NCBI GenBank assembly: GCA_018669845.1
Contig: JABHSO010000090.1
Coordinates: 1-33,817 of the forward strand
DNA length: 33,817 nucleotides
From: Gammaproteobacteria bacterium
GTDB lineage: Bacteria > Pseudomonadota > Gammaproteobacteria > GCA-001735895
Direction of reading: 5' to 3'
Positions 16,285 to 24,537 of this stretch are shown piece after piece. Positions within the stretch are counted from its first letter, which is position 1; each line of letters begins with the position of its first letter. Under the pieces are notes generated by a model. That model saw nothing but the letters and a program-made list of their open reading frames with translations, did not search any database and was not told the DNA's origin. A program made the position numbers and the translations under genes.

Positions 16285-19200
16285 CTAATGCTTATGAGGT
16301 TTTACGTCAATAGGGGATGGTTTTCTCGCCACAGATAAATTTAGTGCATTTAATCGGGCTAAAATTTGTTTCTGATGTTTGAGTAATTCGGGAATGAGTT
16401 CTTTAGCCTGATTAATTTTTCCATCTCTATAATATTGGTCAATTTCTTCGGCTACTAAATGAACTTGTTTATGGGTAGATTCAAGCTTTTGAAATTCAGT
16501 ATATTTTCCATATCGCTGTAAACCTTCATCATAATACCACTGTCCCAGACAGCAACGATGATAGTCGCCAGGATTGGTATGAATAATTGGCTGGTCATTT
16601 TTAATTGAGTTAACCAGTAGAGATATCCAGCGGTTATGTTCTACTTCAGCAGCAAACATGGGGTAATCGGCATCTACCCAGGTTAATTCTCTTATTGAAG
16701 AATAAATGGGGTCAGGCTTCCATGAATCTTTCCAACTGACAACATCTTCTGCGGGCATGGGCTTTGCAATACCGTATCCCTGTGCGTAACTACAGCCTAA
16801 TTGAATTAGCATCCTGCCATGATCTGGTGTTTCCATGCCTTCAGCAATAACCTGTTTTTTGAAAGCTTTGGTTAATCCTAATATTCCTTGAACTATAGCC
16901 AGATTTTCCGGGTCCTGCATCATATCTCTAACGAAGGATTGGTCAATTTTGAGTGTAGAAGTCGGTAAACGTTTAAGATAAGTCAGTGAAGAGTAACCTG
17001 TGCCAAAGTCATCCAGCGAAGTTTTAACGCCAAGTTCACTGCATTCCATAATAATGCGGGATACACTGACAATGTCTTCCAGTGCGGCTGTTTCCAGTAC
17101 CTCTAGCTCCAGATTTTTGGGTGCTATATCAGGGTGTTCAGATAATACCTGTTTCAGGTCCCTGACAAAATTTGGGTCCTGCAGCTGGCGGCTGGCTACA
17201 TTGATACTGAGTGATGTTTCAAACCCCTGACTGTACCAACTCTCCAACTGTTTCATTGCTGCCTTCATAACCCATTTCCCTAGATGTACTATTAGTTCGT
17301 CATCTTCAATTAAAGGAAGAAACTCGAGGGGAGGAATCAGTCCCTGTTGCGGGTGTATCCAGCGTATTAAAGCTTCAAAACCAACTATTGTGCACTCTCT
17401 TAAATTTACCTTTGGTTGATAGTAAAGGCACATTTCATTGTTCAGTAAAGCTTCTTCTATTCTGAATACCTGTCTATGTTTACTGCGGGCCAGATTATCA
17501 AGGTCAGGGTCAAATAAATGGAAGCAGTCTTTTCCTTTTTGCTTGGCAAGGTACATGGCCTGGTCAGCATGTCGAAGTAAAGTATCGGCATCAGAATTAT
17601 CTTTCGGGTAAATGGTTACTCCAATACTGGCTGATATGTTGATAGTTTCATTTTTAATTATTATGTTTTTTGAAATGCTGTTCATCAGGCGTTGAACAAT
17701 GAAATTGAACTCTTCAATTTTTTCCAGTCCGACATTTAAAAATACAAACTCATCACCACCTAACCGGGCCACAGTATCTCCACCTCGTAGTTCTTCCTTA
17801 AATCGGTTTGCAAGTTCAATCAAAAGTTTATCTCCAGCCTCATGACCAAAGTTATCATTAATCGGTTTGAAGCCATCTAAATCTAAAAAACAGACCGCCA
17901 TGAAAGTCTTACTGCGCCGGGTTTGAGATATTGCCTGTTGTATTCGGTCGGTAAATAATACCCGATTGGGTAAATCTGTTAATGCATCGTAATAAGCCAT
18001 CTTTTGCAACAGTTTTTCCTGCTCCTTAATTTGGCTAATATCTGAAAACACGGCTACATAGTTAGTAATTTCTCTCTGCTTATTTTGTACCGTGTTGATT
18101 GATAGTATCTCTGGATATATTTCTCCATATTTATTACGATTCCAGATTTCACCACGCCAGTTTCCTGTTTCATTAATAGATTTCCACATGCTCTGATAAA
18201 ATTCATTATCATGTCTACCTGATTTTAAAACCCTTGGATTTCTTCCCAGAACTTCTTCCCGTTCAAAACCTGTAATACGTGTAAATGCAGGGTTTACTTC
18301 GAGAATATTTCCCTTTTTATCAGTGAGAGTTATGCCTTCGTGAGCACTGTTAAAAGCGGTGTCGTGCAGGCGTAAACTCTGCTCAGCCTTTTTTTGAGCC
18401 AGATATCGTCGGGTAACTTCTCTATGTGCTTTGGCCAATGATTTTCTGGTGAAGTACAGTCTGAAAAAAGTAAAGGCGAGATAGGCTGTTAGTAATACTG
18501 CAATTAAATATAGAAAGATGCGATAAGATTGAGCACGCTTTTGTGCATTCTTATGTCCAATCTGGTAAATGTTATTGAGTTCATTTTGCAGGTTGGAAAC
18601 AGGCGAATGAAAAATACTGCGCATCTGACGGTTTACTTCGGGTATGTAGTTGAATATGAGATCACCATGGACCAGTAAATTATCTATAATCGATTGTTGA
18701 TCTGGGCTCAATTTAAGAGATTTAATTATTCGCTTTGATTGTTGATAAGGAGGTATGTTTTCAGTGTGCTGATTTCGTATATAAAAAAGAGTGTGCCGAA
18801 TATAGCTGTCTACATGGTGTGTTATTTCCTTATCGATCTGATGATGTAAGAAATCATCAGCTGTTTTCTGGAAATAGGAAAGGGAGTTAAGCAGAATTGC
18901 GTTATAGCGCTTAAATATATCGATCTGGATAGCTTTCTCTTGCACAGATTTGTTAAGTGCCTGAGAGTTGAATATTAACTCTTTGCTATCGGGCTCCAGT
19001 AAAAAATCTGGGGCTTTTGTTATTTTTGCAGAGGTTTTTTTGACGATAGTCATATAGGCCGTTAAAGCGTCATAATTACGACTAAGCTCCATTTTCACAG
19101 CTAATATTTCTGCATCTACTCTGGCATTTATTTCACGTAAATTACGTAATTGCTGCGTGTAGTTTATATGAGCCTGGGGTGATACTGCTTCAGCTTCAAC

Positions 19201-19329
19201 ATACAACCAGGTTAAAACTACCAGGGTTGCAAAAACAATAGCTCCTACAGTCGCTAACCATGCTTGAGAGACTGCTTTAATATGTAAAGTTTTTGTAGGT
19301 ACTGTCACTGCAGTAGTTTCCCTTGCCAT
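16285..19329 (-). CDS. Membrane sensor with DAHL-like, PAS, GGDEF, EAL and C-terminal CZB zinc-binding domains
   Basis: A 1014-residue c-di-GMP enzyme. A membrane helix (about 24-46) leads into an all-helical periplasmic region (about 50-268, resembling the DAHL ligand-binding fold), a second helix (about 269-293), a short coiled region, and a PAS domain (about 322-438). The GGDEF domain has RLGGDEF (GGDEF 524-528) and the EAL domain has EALIRW (EAL 652-654), DDFGTGYSSL, LKIDQSF and VIAEGME. The last 120 residues are a CZB domain with all four expected zinc ligands: H898, C927 (in CCLGQW), H953 and H957. CZB domains sense zinc, and in some proteins hypochlorous acid through the Cys (family knowledge). 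The start overlaps the end of the di-heme peroxidase gene by 25 bases, so the two are coupled. Both catalytic signatures are intact, so net activity is unknown. Confidence 0.9.
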   Translation of the reverse strand: MARETTAVTVPTKTLHIKAVSQAWLATVGAIVFATLVVLTWLYVEAEAVSPQAHINYTQQLRNLREINARVDAEILAVKMELSRNYDALTAYMTIVKKTSAKITKAPDFLLEPDSKELIFNSQALNKSVQEKAIQIDIFKRYNAILLNSLSYFQKTADDFLHHQIDKEITHHVDSYIRHTLFYIRNQHTENIPPYQQSKRIIKSLKLSPDQQSIIDNLLVHGDLIFNYIPEVNRQMRSIFHSPVSNLQNELNNIYQIGHKNAQKRAQSYRIFLYLIAVLLTAYLAFTFFRLYFTRKSLAKAHREVTRRYLAQKKAEQSLRLHDTAFNSAHEGITLTDKKGNILEVNPAFTRITGFEREEVLGRNPRVLKSGRHDNEFYQSMWKSINETGNWRGEIWNRNKYGEIYPEILSINTVQNKQREITNYVAVFSDISQIKEQEKLLQKMAYYDALTDLPNRVLFTDRIQQAISQTRRSKTFMAVCFLDLDGFKPINDNFGHEAGDKLLIELANRFKEELRGGDTVARLGGDEFVFLNVGLEKIEEFNFIVQRLMNSISKNIIIKNETINISASIGVTIYPKDNSDADTLLRHADQAMYLAKQKGKDCFHLFDPDLDNLARSKHRQVFRIEEALLNNEMCLYYQPKVNLRECTIVGFEALIRWIHPQQGLIPPLEFLPLIEDDELIVHLGKWVMKAAMKQLESWYSQGFETSLSINVASRQLQDPNFVRDLKQVLSEHPDIAPKNLELEVLETAALEDIVSVSRIIMECSELGVKTSLDDFGTGYSSLTYLKRLPTSTLKIDQSFVRDMMQDPENLAIVQGILGLTKAFKKQVIAEGMETPDHGRMLIQLGCSYAQGYGIAKPMPAEDVVSWKDSWKPDPIYSSIRELTWVDADYPMFAAEVEHNRWISLLVNSIKNDQPIIHTNPGDYHRCCLGQWYYDEGLQRYGKYTEFQKLESTHKQVHLVAEEIDQYYRDGKINQAKELIPELLKHQKQILARLNALNLSVARKPSPIDVKPHKH

Positions 19330-20330
19330 TCACCCGTTAAGCTGGAAAGGAATGCCAAAATTAACAGTGTATCCTCATCTGAAAGAATTCTACCTAACTG
19401 GTACTTACCCATGATCTGAATAACTTCTGAAAGTTCTGTAATGGAACCGTCGTGTAAATAGGGACCTGTAACAGCAACATTTCGAAGACCTGGCACTTTA
19501 AAAACATGTTTATCTTCCTCTCGTCCTGTTATGTTAAAACGTCCCATATCGATAGTTTTCTTGACCTTACCTTTGAAATACTCCTGCAGTATTCCTATTC
19601 GTTGAAACATATTGCCGCCAATATTGATGCCCTGATGGCAGCTGATACAACCGTAATCTTTAAACCGTTGATAACCTTCCAGTTGCTGTTTATTGAGTGC
19701 ATCTTTATCGCCCCGTAAATATCGATCAAATTTAGAATTAGGGGTAGTTAAGGTTCGTTCAAATGTTGCTATTGCATCAACAATATTTTCTGCGGTTAAA
19801 CCATCGGTATAAATTTTATTAAAATCATATTGGTATTTTTTATCAGCTAATAACCTTGGTAAAATGAGTTTCCAGTCAGCATCCATTTCGACTGGATTAT
19901 GAATGGGACCAACAGCCTGTTCTTCCAGTGTTGCTGCCCGCCCATCCCAGAATTGGGAAAAATTAAATCCACTGTTAAATACGGTCGGCGCATTAGCTTC
20001 TCCTGTCCTGCCTTCAATACCCAGTGATGTGGACCTGTCATCGGTGCCATCTGTAGTTAAATTATGACAACTGGCACAGGATATTGATTTATCTCTCGAT
20101 AGTTGCGGGTCATTAAATAACCGTTTTCCAAGATTTACCTTGCTGGTTGGGAATTTAGTTTCAAGGGGTAGAGGTTGAATTTGTTCGGCATTGAAACTGG
20201 TGACTTTCTGGATGACTTCAGTAGAAGTATCTTTAAATTGTGTTTGAGCAGTTTGTTGCCATGCAGAATTGATCGTATAAGCTAGAAAAATCATTATGCT
20301 AAGAGCTATTAGCAAAATTAGAATACGCAT
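19305..20330 (-). CDS. Di-heme cytochrome c peroxidase, CcpA/MauG family
   Basis: A 341-residue periplasmic enzyme predicted to reduce hydrogen peroxide with electrons from small cytochromes. An N-terminal hydrophobic segment (about 3-20) serves as signal or anchor. Two heme motifs, SCASCHN (heme 85-89) and GCISCHQ (228-232), have the usual family spacing. Between them lie FNSGFNFSQFWDGRA, LEEQAVGPI (with the catalytic Glu region) and NPVEM. After the second come FKVPGLRNVAVTGPYLHDG and a closing LAFLSSLTGE. The length fits bacterial peroxidases rather than MauG, which makes a cofactor in another enzyme. Its last 25 bases overlap the start of the CZB-bearing c-di-GMP sensor, which is unusual and suggests linked roles in oxidant response. 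It is the first gene of a four-gene minus-strand run. Confidence 0.9.
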   Translation of the reverse strand: MRILILLIALSIMIFLAYTINSAWQQTAQTQFKDTSTEVIQKVTSFNAEQIQPLPLETKFPTSKVNLGKRLFNDPQLSRDKSISCASCHNLTTDGTDDRSTSLGIEGRTGEANAPTVFNSGFNFSQFWDGRAATLEEQAVGPIHNPVEMDADWKLILPRLLADKKYQYDFNKIYTDGLTAENIVDAIATFERTLTTPNSKFDRYLRGDKDALNKQQLEGYQRFKDYGCISCHQGINIGGNMFQRIGILQEYFKGKVKKTIDMGRFNITGREEDKHVFKVPGLRNVAVTGPYLHDGSITELSEVIQIMGKYQLGRILSDEDTLLILAFLSSLTGEWQGKLLQ

Positions 20331-20457
20331 TTTATTTAAGTCAAGTTGTCCAATACTATTAAGTATAGCTATAAGTTGTAGAAAAATTTAACTTTATATA
20401 GTAACTAGAGCTGGTTATTATCATAATTTAGTTTGTTTAAATTAGTCGGAATTATTG

Positions 20458-21216
20458 ATGAATATATTTTTAGTAGTTTTATTTATGTTATTTACTACAA
20501 GCTCTGTTCAGGCCTCTGATTTAGCCAAAGAGAAGCGCTGGGCGGAACAAACAGTTGACTCTATCCTGGATGGTGAAGATATCTGGTTGAAAGCCGGTAA
20601 TTTGAAGTTTCTGTCTATTTATACTGAAGCTGAAGATGAATCTAGCAAAGGCATAATTGTTGTGCATGGAACGGGTATTCATCCCAACTGGGATCAGGTG
20701 GTCAAACCAGTACGAGTTGAAATGACGATGCTTGGCTGGAATACGCTTTCGGTTCAAATGCCTATTTTAGCCAATGAAGCGACTTATGATGATTATGTTC
20801 CGCTATATCCAGAGGTACCCGCTCGGCTCAAAGCAGCTGAAGATTATCTGTTGTCACAGGGCATAAAGAACATTGTGATTGTAGCCCATAGTCAGGGCTC
20901 AACAATGTCGGCTTATTACCTGGCTAATAATGACCATAAAGTTAGCGCGTTTGTTGCGATTGGCATGCAGGCAACTCAGAAAGATGTGGATATAAATGCG
21001 GCGACTTCGTTAAAAGCTATAGATATTCCAGTGCTGGATCTATACGGAAGTAAAGACTTACCCGGGGTTTTAGAAACGGTTAATAAAAAGAAACAAGCTT
21101 CAAGTCATAACAAAACATATCAGCAGCAAGTAATTATGGGTGCTGAACATTTTTTTGATGATAAAAATGAAGAGTTGATTGAGGCTATTAATAACTGGTT
21201 GAACCAGCTTAAGTAG
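20458..21216 (+). CDS. Exported alpha/beta hydrolase, DUF3530-like
   Basis: A 252-residue protein with a Sec signal (MNIFLVVLFMLFTTSSVQA). The ATG at 20458 is preferred to the TTG just before it; CGGA lies upstream at a suitable distance. The fold is suggested by IIVVHGTGIHPNW (oxyanion region), the nucleophile elbow AHSQGS (Ser near residue 144), an acidic segment DLYGSKD and a late His in GAEHFF. GWNTLSVQMP is typical of the DUF3530 group, whose substrate is not known. It is transcribed alone, divergent from the peroxidase gene and convergent with the next gene 13 bp away. An esterase-like activity in the periplasm is likely from the fold only. Confidence 0.8.
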   Translation: MNIFLVVLFMLFTTSSVQASDLAKEKRWAEQTVDSILDGEDIWLKAGNLKFLSIYTEAEDESSKGIIVVHGTGIHPNWDQVVKPVRVEMTMLGWNTLSVQMPILANEATYDDYVPLYPEVPARLKAAEDYLLSQGIKNIVIVAHSQGSTMSAYYLANNDHKVSAFVAIGMQATQKDVDINAATSLKAIDIPVLDLYGSKDLPGVLETVNKKKQASSHNKTYQQQVIMGAEHFFDDKNEELIEAINNWLNQLK

Positions 21217-21229
21217 AGTTCAGATTTTA

Positions 21230-23422
21230 TTAAATTTTTGTCGGTATTGTAGTTTGGTAGAAATTACCAAATTCATCAGCACTGAGGGGTTTACTAAAAT
21301 AATAACCCTGAAAAATTGCACATTGCTCAGAAATAAGATGATCCAGTTCATCGAGAGTTTCAACTCCCTCAGCTATAACGTATAATCCCAGATTGGTGGC
21401 CATAGAAATAATACTTCGAACTATTGCGGAGTTACTTTTATCTTTGGTGATATCCCGCACAAATGACTGGTCGATTTTTAACACATCGATGGGTAAGTTC
21501 TTCAGATAGGTTAATGAAGAATAACCAGTTCCAAAATCATCGATGGCTATTTTTACACCCAGAGATTTGAGGTCATTCATTTTCTGAATAGTGTCTTCCA
21601 CATCGGCAATAACAATTCCTTCTGTTAATTCAATTTCTAACCGGGTGGGGTTAATATCATATTGTTGAAGAATTTCTTTGACCTGTGAAACGAAATTTTT
21701 CTGCCTGAACTGTTTCGGGCTAACATTAACCGCTAGAATGGGCAGTAAAAAAGCTTTATTCGATTGGTTTTGATGACTTTGTTCCCATTTTTTTAATTGG
21801 GAACAAGCTTCGTGTAATACCCACTCTCCCAACGGTAGAATAATGCCGGTCTCTTCTGCTAACGGGATAAAATCGGCTGGTGAAATCCAGCCTTTTTCCG
21901 GGTGTTTCCAACGTAGTAGTGCTTCTGCACTGATAATTTTATTTTTGTTGTTGAAAAGAGGCTGAAAATAAAGGGTAAATTCTTTGTTATCCAGTGCGGC
22001 TCTTAATGATTTTTCAAGTTGTCGCTGGTTGTCTACCTGCTGTTGCATTTCTGAACTGAAAAAACGTATTTCATTTCTTCCGGCAGTTTTTGCACGATAC
22101 ATTGCAGTGTCGGCATAACGGATTAAATCATCGGCACTGTATTTATCTTTCCCGCTGTAGGTCACTATACCAATACTGGGTGTTGAGTGGACTTCATTGC
22201 CGTTGATGATATGTTTTTCACCGAGAGTAGACTTGATTTTTTGAGCCACTAACATGGCATTTTCAGTGACTTCATCGACCTGATGTCCGAGATCAGATAA
22301 TATGATGACAAATTCATCACCGCCTAATCTGGCTGCCGTATCATCCTGTCTTAAGTTTTTTTGCAACAGTTTAGAGATTCGTTTGAGCAGTAAATCTCCT
22401 ACTGAGTGACCGAGTGTGTCATTGATCGATTTAAAACGATCCAGGTCGATGAAAAACAATGCTCCCATGTATTTTCGTCTTTTGGCTCGAGTTAATTCCC
22501 GATTTAATCGATCCATGAACATGCGCCGGTTAGCAAGCCCTGTCAGTTCATCGTAATATGCCTGTTGCTCTACTTTTTCTTCGATAAGTTTACGTTCAGT
22601 AATGTCAAACAGGTAACCCAGAAATTTACTAATTTCACCATTGTCATTACGCACAACCGTCGTGAGGTTGTAAACCCATCTGTAGTCTCCGTTCTCATTT
22701 TTAATTCGATATTCCTGCTCGATAATTTGATTGCTAAGCAATATCTGTCGATTTATTTCTTCAAGGCGATTTTCTTCATCTTCAGGATGGATGAGATCGG
22801 TCATATGTACCTCCCCATTTAGAAACTGCTCAGCTGAATATCCAAATTGCTGTTTAATATTAGGAGAGATGTAGTCAATGATTCGATTGTCACCAGCAGG
22901 CCATGTGAATACAACAGTAGGACCGGCAATGAAAAGTGCTCGTTCCTGGTCAAGTGCCTGTTCAACCAGGCGACGTTCTTTAACCTGTTGTTCAAGTCCT
23001 TTTTCTCTTTTTACTGCAGCAGAAACATCGCTGATCTGGATCATACATAATCGTTTTGAATCGGTGCCGGTTAAAGGAACAATTTTTACTGCTTGCTGGA
23101 TACAGCTTATATCTTTGTTGCCCTGTTTAATTGAAGCAGGGGGATACAGTTTGAAAGGCGTTCGATTCAGGACATTTGAGATAACAGCGGGTTGATTGGT
23201 GAGCAGGGTATTGATGATGGCTTCGTGAACCCGGGAGTTTAGTAGTTCGGGGCAGGCTTCAAGGATGCCTGATGAACATGCCTGTTCTGAAGGTAAGCCG
23301 GTGTAAGCTGCCATCCATTCGTTCCAAAGTACAATACTCAGATGTTCATCAAGAACAATTAAACCCAGGTCAGAGCGGTTAACTGTTTGTTGAAGCAAGT
23401 CGATACTTAACTGTTTCATCAT
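21230..23422 (-). CDS. Cytoplasmic PAS-PAS-GGDEF-EAL protein
   Basis: A 730-residue protein without membrane segments. Two PAS regions (about 12-130 and 160-280, the second with a typical FDITERK end) precede a GGDEF domain with RLGGDEF (GGDEF 367-371) and an EAL domain with EALLRWKHP (EAL 500-502), DDFGTGYSSL, LKIDQSF, VIAEGVET and GYYFSKP. Both catalytic signatures are complete. Two adjacent ATGs (23422 and 23419) can start it, and neither has a good ribosome binding site. It follows the CheC-like gene by 28 bp and the receiver gene beyond that. This suggests the three form one signalling unit in which phosphorylation state and PAS input together set c-di-GMP level. That logic is inference. 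Confidence 0.9.
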   Translation of the reverse strand: MMKQLSIDLLQQTVNRSDLGLIVLDEHLSIVLWNEWMAAYTGLPSEQACSSGILEACPELLNSRVHEAIINTLLTNQPAVISNVLNRTPFKLYPPASIKQGNKDISCIQQAVKIVPLTGTDSKRLCMIQISDVSAAVKREKGLEQQVKERRLVEQALDQERALFIAGPTVVFTWPAGDNRIIDYISPNIKQQFGYSAEQFLNGEVHMTDLIHPEDEENRLEEINRQILLSNQIIEQEYRIKNENGDYRWVYNLTTVVRNDNGEISKFLGYLFDITERKLIEEKVEQQAYYDELTGLANRRMFMDRLNRELTRAKRRKYMGALFFIDLDRFKSINDTLGHSVGDLLLKRISKLLQKNLRQDDTAARLGGDEFVIILSDLGHQVDEVTENAMLVAQKIKSTLGEKHIINGNEVHSTPSIGIVTYSGKDKYSADDLIRYADTAMYRAKTAGRNEIRFFSSEMQQQVDNQRQLEKSLRAALDNKEFTLYFQPLFNNKNKIISAEALLRWKHPEKGWISPADFIPLAEETGIILPLGEWVLHEACSQLKKWEQSHQNQSNKAFLLPILAVNVSPKQFRQKNFVSQVKEILQQYDINPTRLEIELTEGIVIADVEDTIQKMNDLKSLGVKIAIDDFGTGYSSLTYLKNLPIDVLKIDQSFVRDITKDKSNSAIVRSIISMATNLGLYVIAEGVETLDELDHLISEQCAIFQGYYFSKPLSADEFGNFYQTTIPTKI

Positions 23423-23450
23423 GAAATACTATTAAGAAACTCTAGAATTA

Positions 23451-24068
23451 TTAAGCACCAAATTTTTCCAGTAATGTTTTGAGGCTTCGTCGTAAATTTT
23501 CCTGAGAAGCTGGCCCTAACAAAAATGCAAGATAACCCTTAACATTACTTTCACTTAAATCCATGTTGATGCGTATCAACAGCACTCCATCTGCTTCAGA
23601 AGATACTGAAGATGAAAGCAGGTTCATAGGAATATCAGCTTCAAATTCTGGTAAGCCAACATCAAATTGTTTATCCAGAGTCGTTGCAATTGATCCAATG
23701 CAAGCATTTAAAACTATATTGCCGATTTCATTTAGAGCTTCCTCCTGCATATCGGCAACCAGTTCGTCTGAGAGGTGGTCTCCCATTAATAGTCTTACTA
23801 CTTCCATGCTGTTGTCTTCGGGAAAAAGTAGCATCGAACGAGCATCGAATTCGCCGGTCATATTTTGGCTGACACTACAGATAATATTATCACCACCCAG
23901 ATAATCAGCCATTTCTCTTACCGAACGAAATTCTACTGAGGGGACGGAAAGTTTAACTTCCTGATTAACCATTCGACTTAACGAATCGGCAGCTCTTCCA
24001 ACACCTATATTAAAAAGTTCTGCGAGTAAATCGGCTTCAAGTTCGGTAAGATCAATCTTACTAGCCAT
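23451..24068 (-). CDS. CheC-like CheY-P phosphatase
   Basis: A 205-residue cytoplasmic protein of the CheC/CheX/FliY class. The ATG at 24068 is chosen because it overlaps the stop of the receiver gene by eight bases (AATGGCTAG), a typical coupling. A start at 24095 would add nine residues lying inside that gene. Two phosphatase signatures E-x2-N are visible at 17-20 (ELFNIGVG) and 114-117 (NEIGNIVLNACIGS), the two active sites known in CheC. CheC proteins dephosphorylate CheY-like receivers. Its neighbour is such a receiver, while no other chemotaxis gene is present, so the natural substrate is probably that receiver. Confidence 0.85.
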   Translation of the reverse strand: MASKIDLTELEADLLAELFNIGVGRAADSLSRMVNQEVKLSVPSVEFRSVREMADYLGGDNIICSVSQNMTGEFDARSMLLFPEDNSMEVVRLLMGDHLSDELVADMQEEALNEIGNIVLNACIGSIATTLDKQFDVGLPEFEADIPMNLLSSSVSSEADGVLLIRINMDLSESNVKGYLAFLLGPASQENLRRSLKTLLEKFGA

Positions 24069-24429
24069 TAAAAATCTCCAGCATTTTTTCGACACTTTCT
24101 TCTGTTATCGGTTTGTGTATGCAGGATGCTCCAAGAGCCATGGCTCGTTTAAAAATCTCTGCCTGAATATTGGCAGTCATAAGCACCATACTTGATGATG
24201 AGTAGGTTTTTTGTAGTTGATCAATCAGTTCAAGGCCATCTATGCCCGGCATATTCAAGTCGATGGAAAAATGAGTTATGTGATTTTCAGCAGCCTTTTC
24301 TAAACCTTCTTCGCCACTTCCTGCTTCTATCATCTCCCAATCTGGATGTTTGCTGGAGACAAGACTTTTTATCATCATCCTTGAAACTCGGCTATCGTCA
24401 ACGATTAGCAATGTTGTTTTGTCAGTCAT
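24061..24429 (-). CDS. CheY-like single-domain response regulator
   Basis: A 122-residue receiver domain. The acidic pair is VDDSR (D11, D12), the phosphoacceptor Asp is D57 in SIDLNMPGIDG, the switch Thr is T85 (LMTAN) and the Lys is K106 (HKP), so all signalling residues are present. The ATG at 24429 gives the usual CheY length with AGAG eight bases upstream; a start nine codons earlier (24456) is possible but has no ribosome binding site. There is no output domain and no neighbouring histidine kinase. The overlapping CheC-like gene and the downstream PAS-GGDEF-EAL gene suggest it feeds a c-di-GMP circuit rather than a flagellar motor. That is inference from the operon. Confidence 0.88.
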   Translation of the reverse strand: MTDKTTLLIVDDSRVSRMMIKSLVSSKHPDWEMIEAGSGEEGLEKAAENHITHFSIDLNMPGIDGLELIDQLQKTYSSSSMVLMTANIQAEIFKRAMALGASCIHKPITEESVEKMLEIFNG

Positions 24430-24491
24430 TTCATATGCTCTATTATGATTTTTCATGGGTTAAGTAATCATATATAGCCGGGTTTTTAAAA

Positions 24492-24509
24492 AATAAAAGT
24501 CCTTTTATT
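24492..24509 (-). terminator. Probable weak terminator after nadB
   Basis: A perfect 8-bp AT-rich inverted repeat (AATAAAAG / CTTTTATT, two-base loop) lies about 30 bases after the nadB stop. On the minus strand it is followed by a T-run. The stem has few GC pairs, so its strength is doubtful. Confidence 0.4.
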
Positions 24510-24537
24510 ACTATGGGAATAAGTTTTCCAGGATAAA

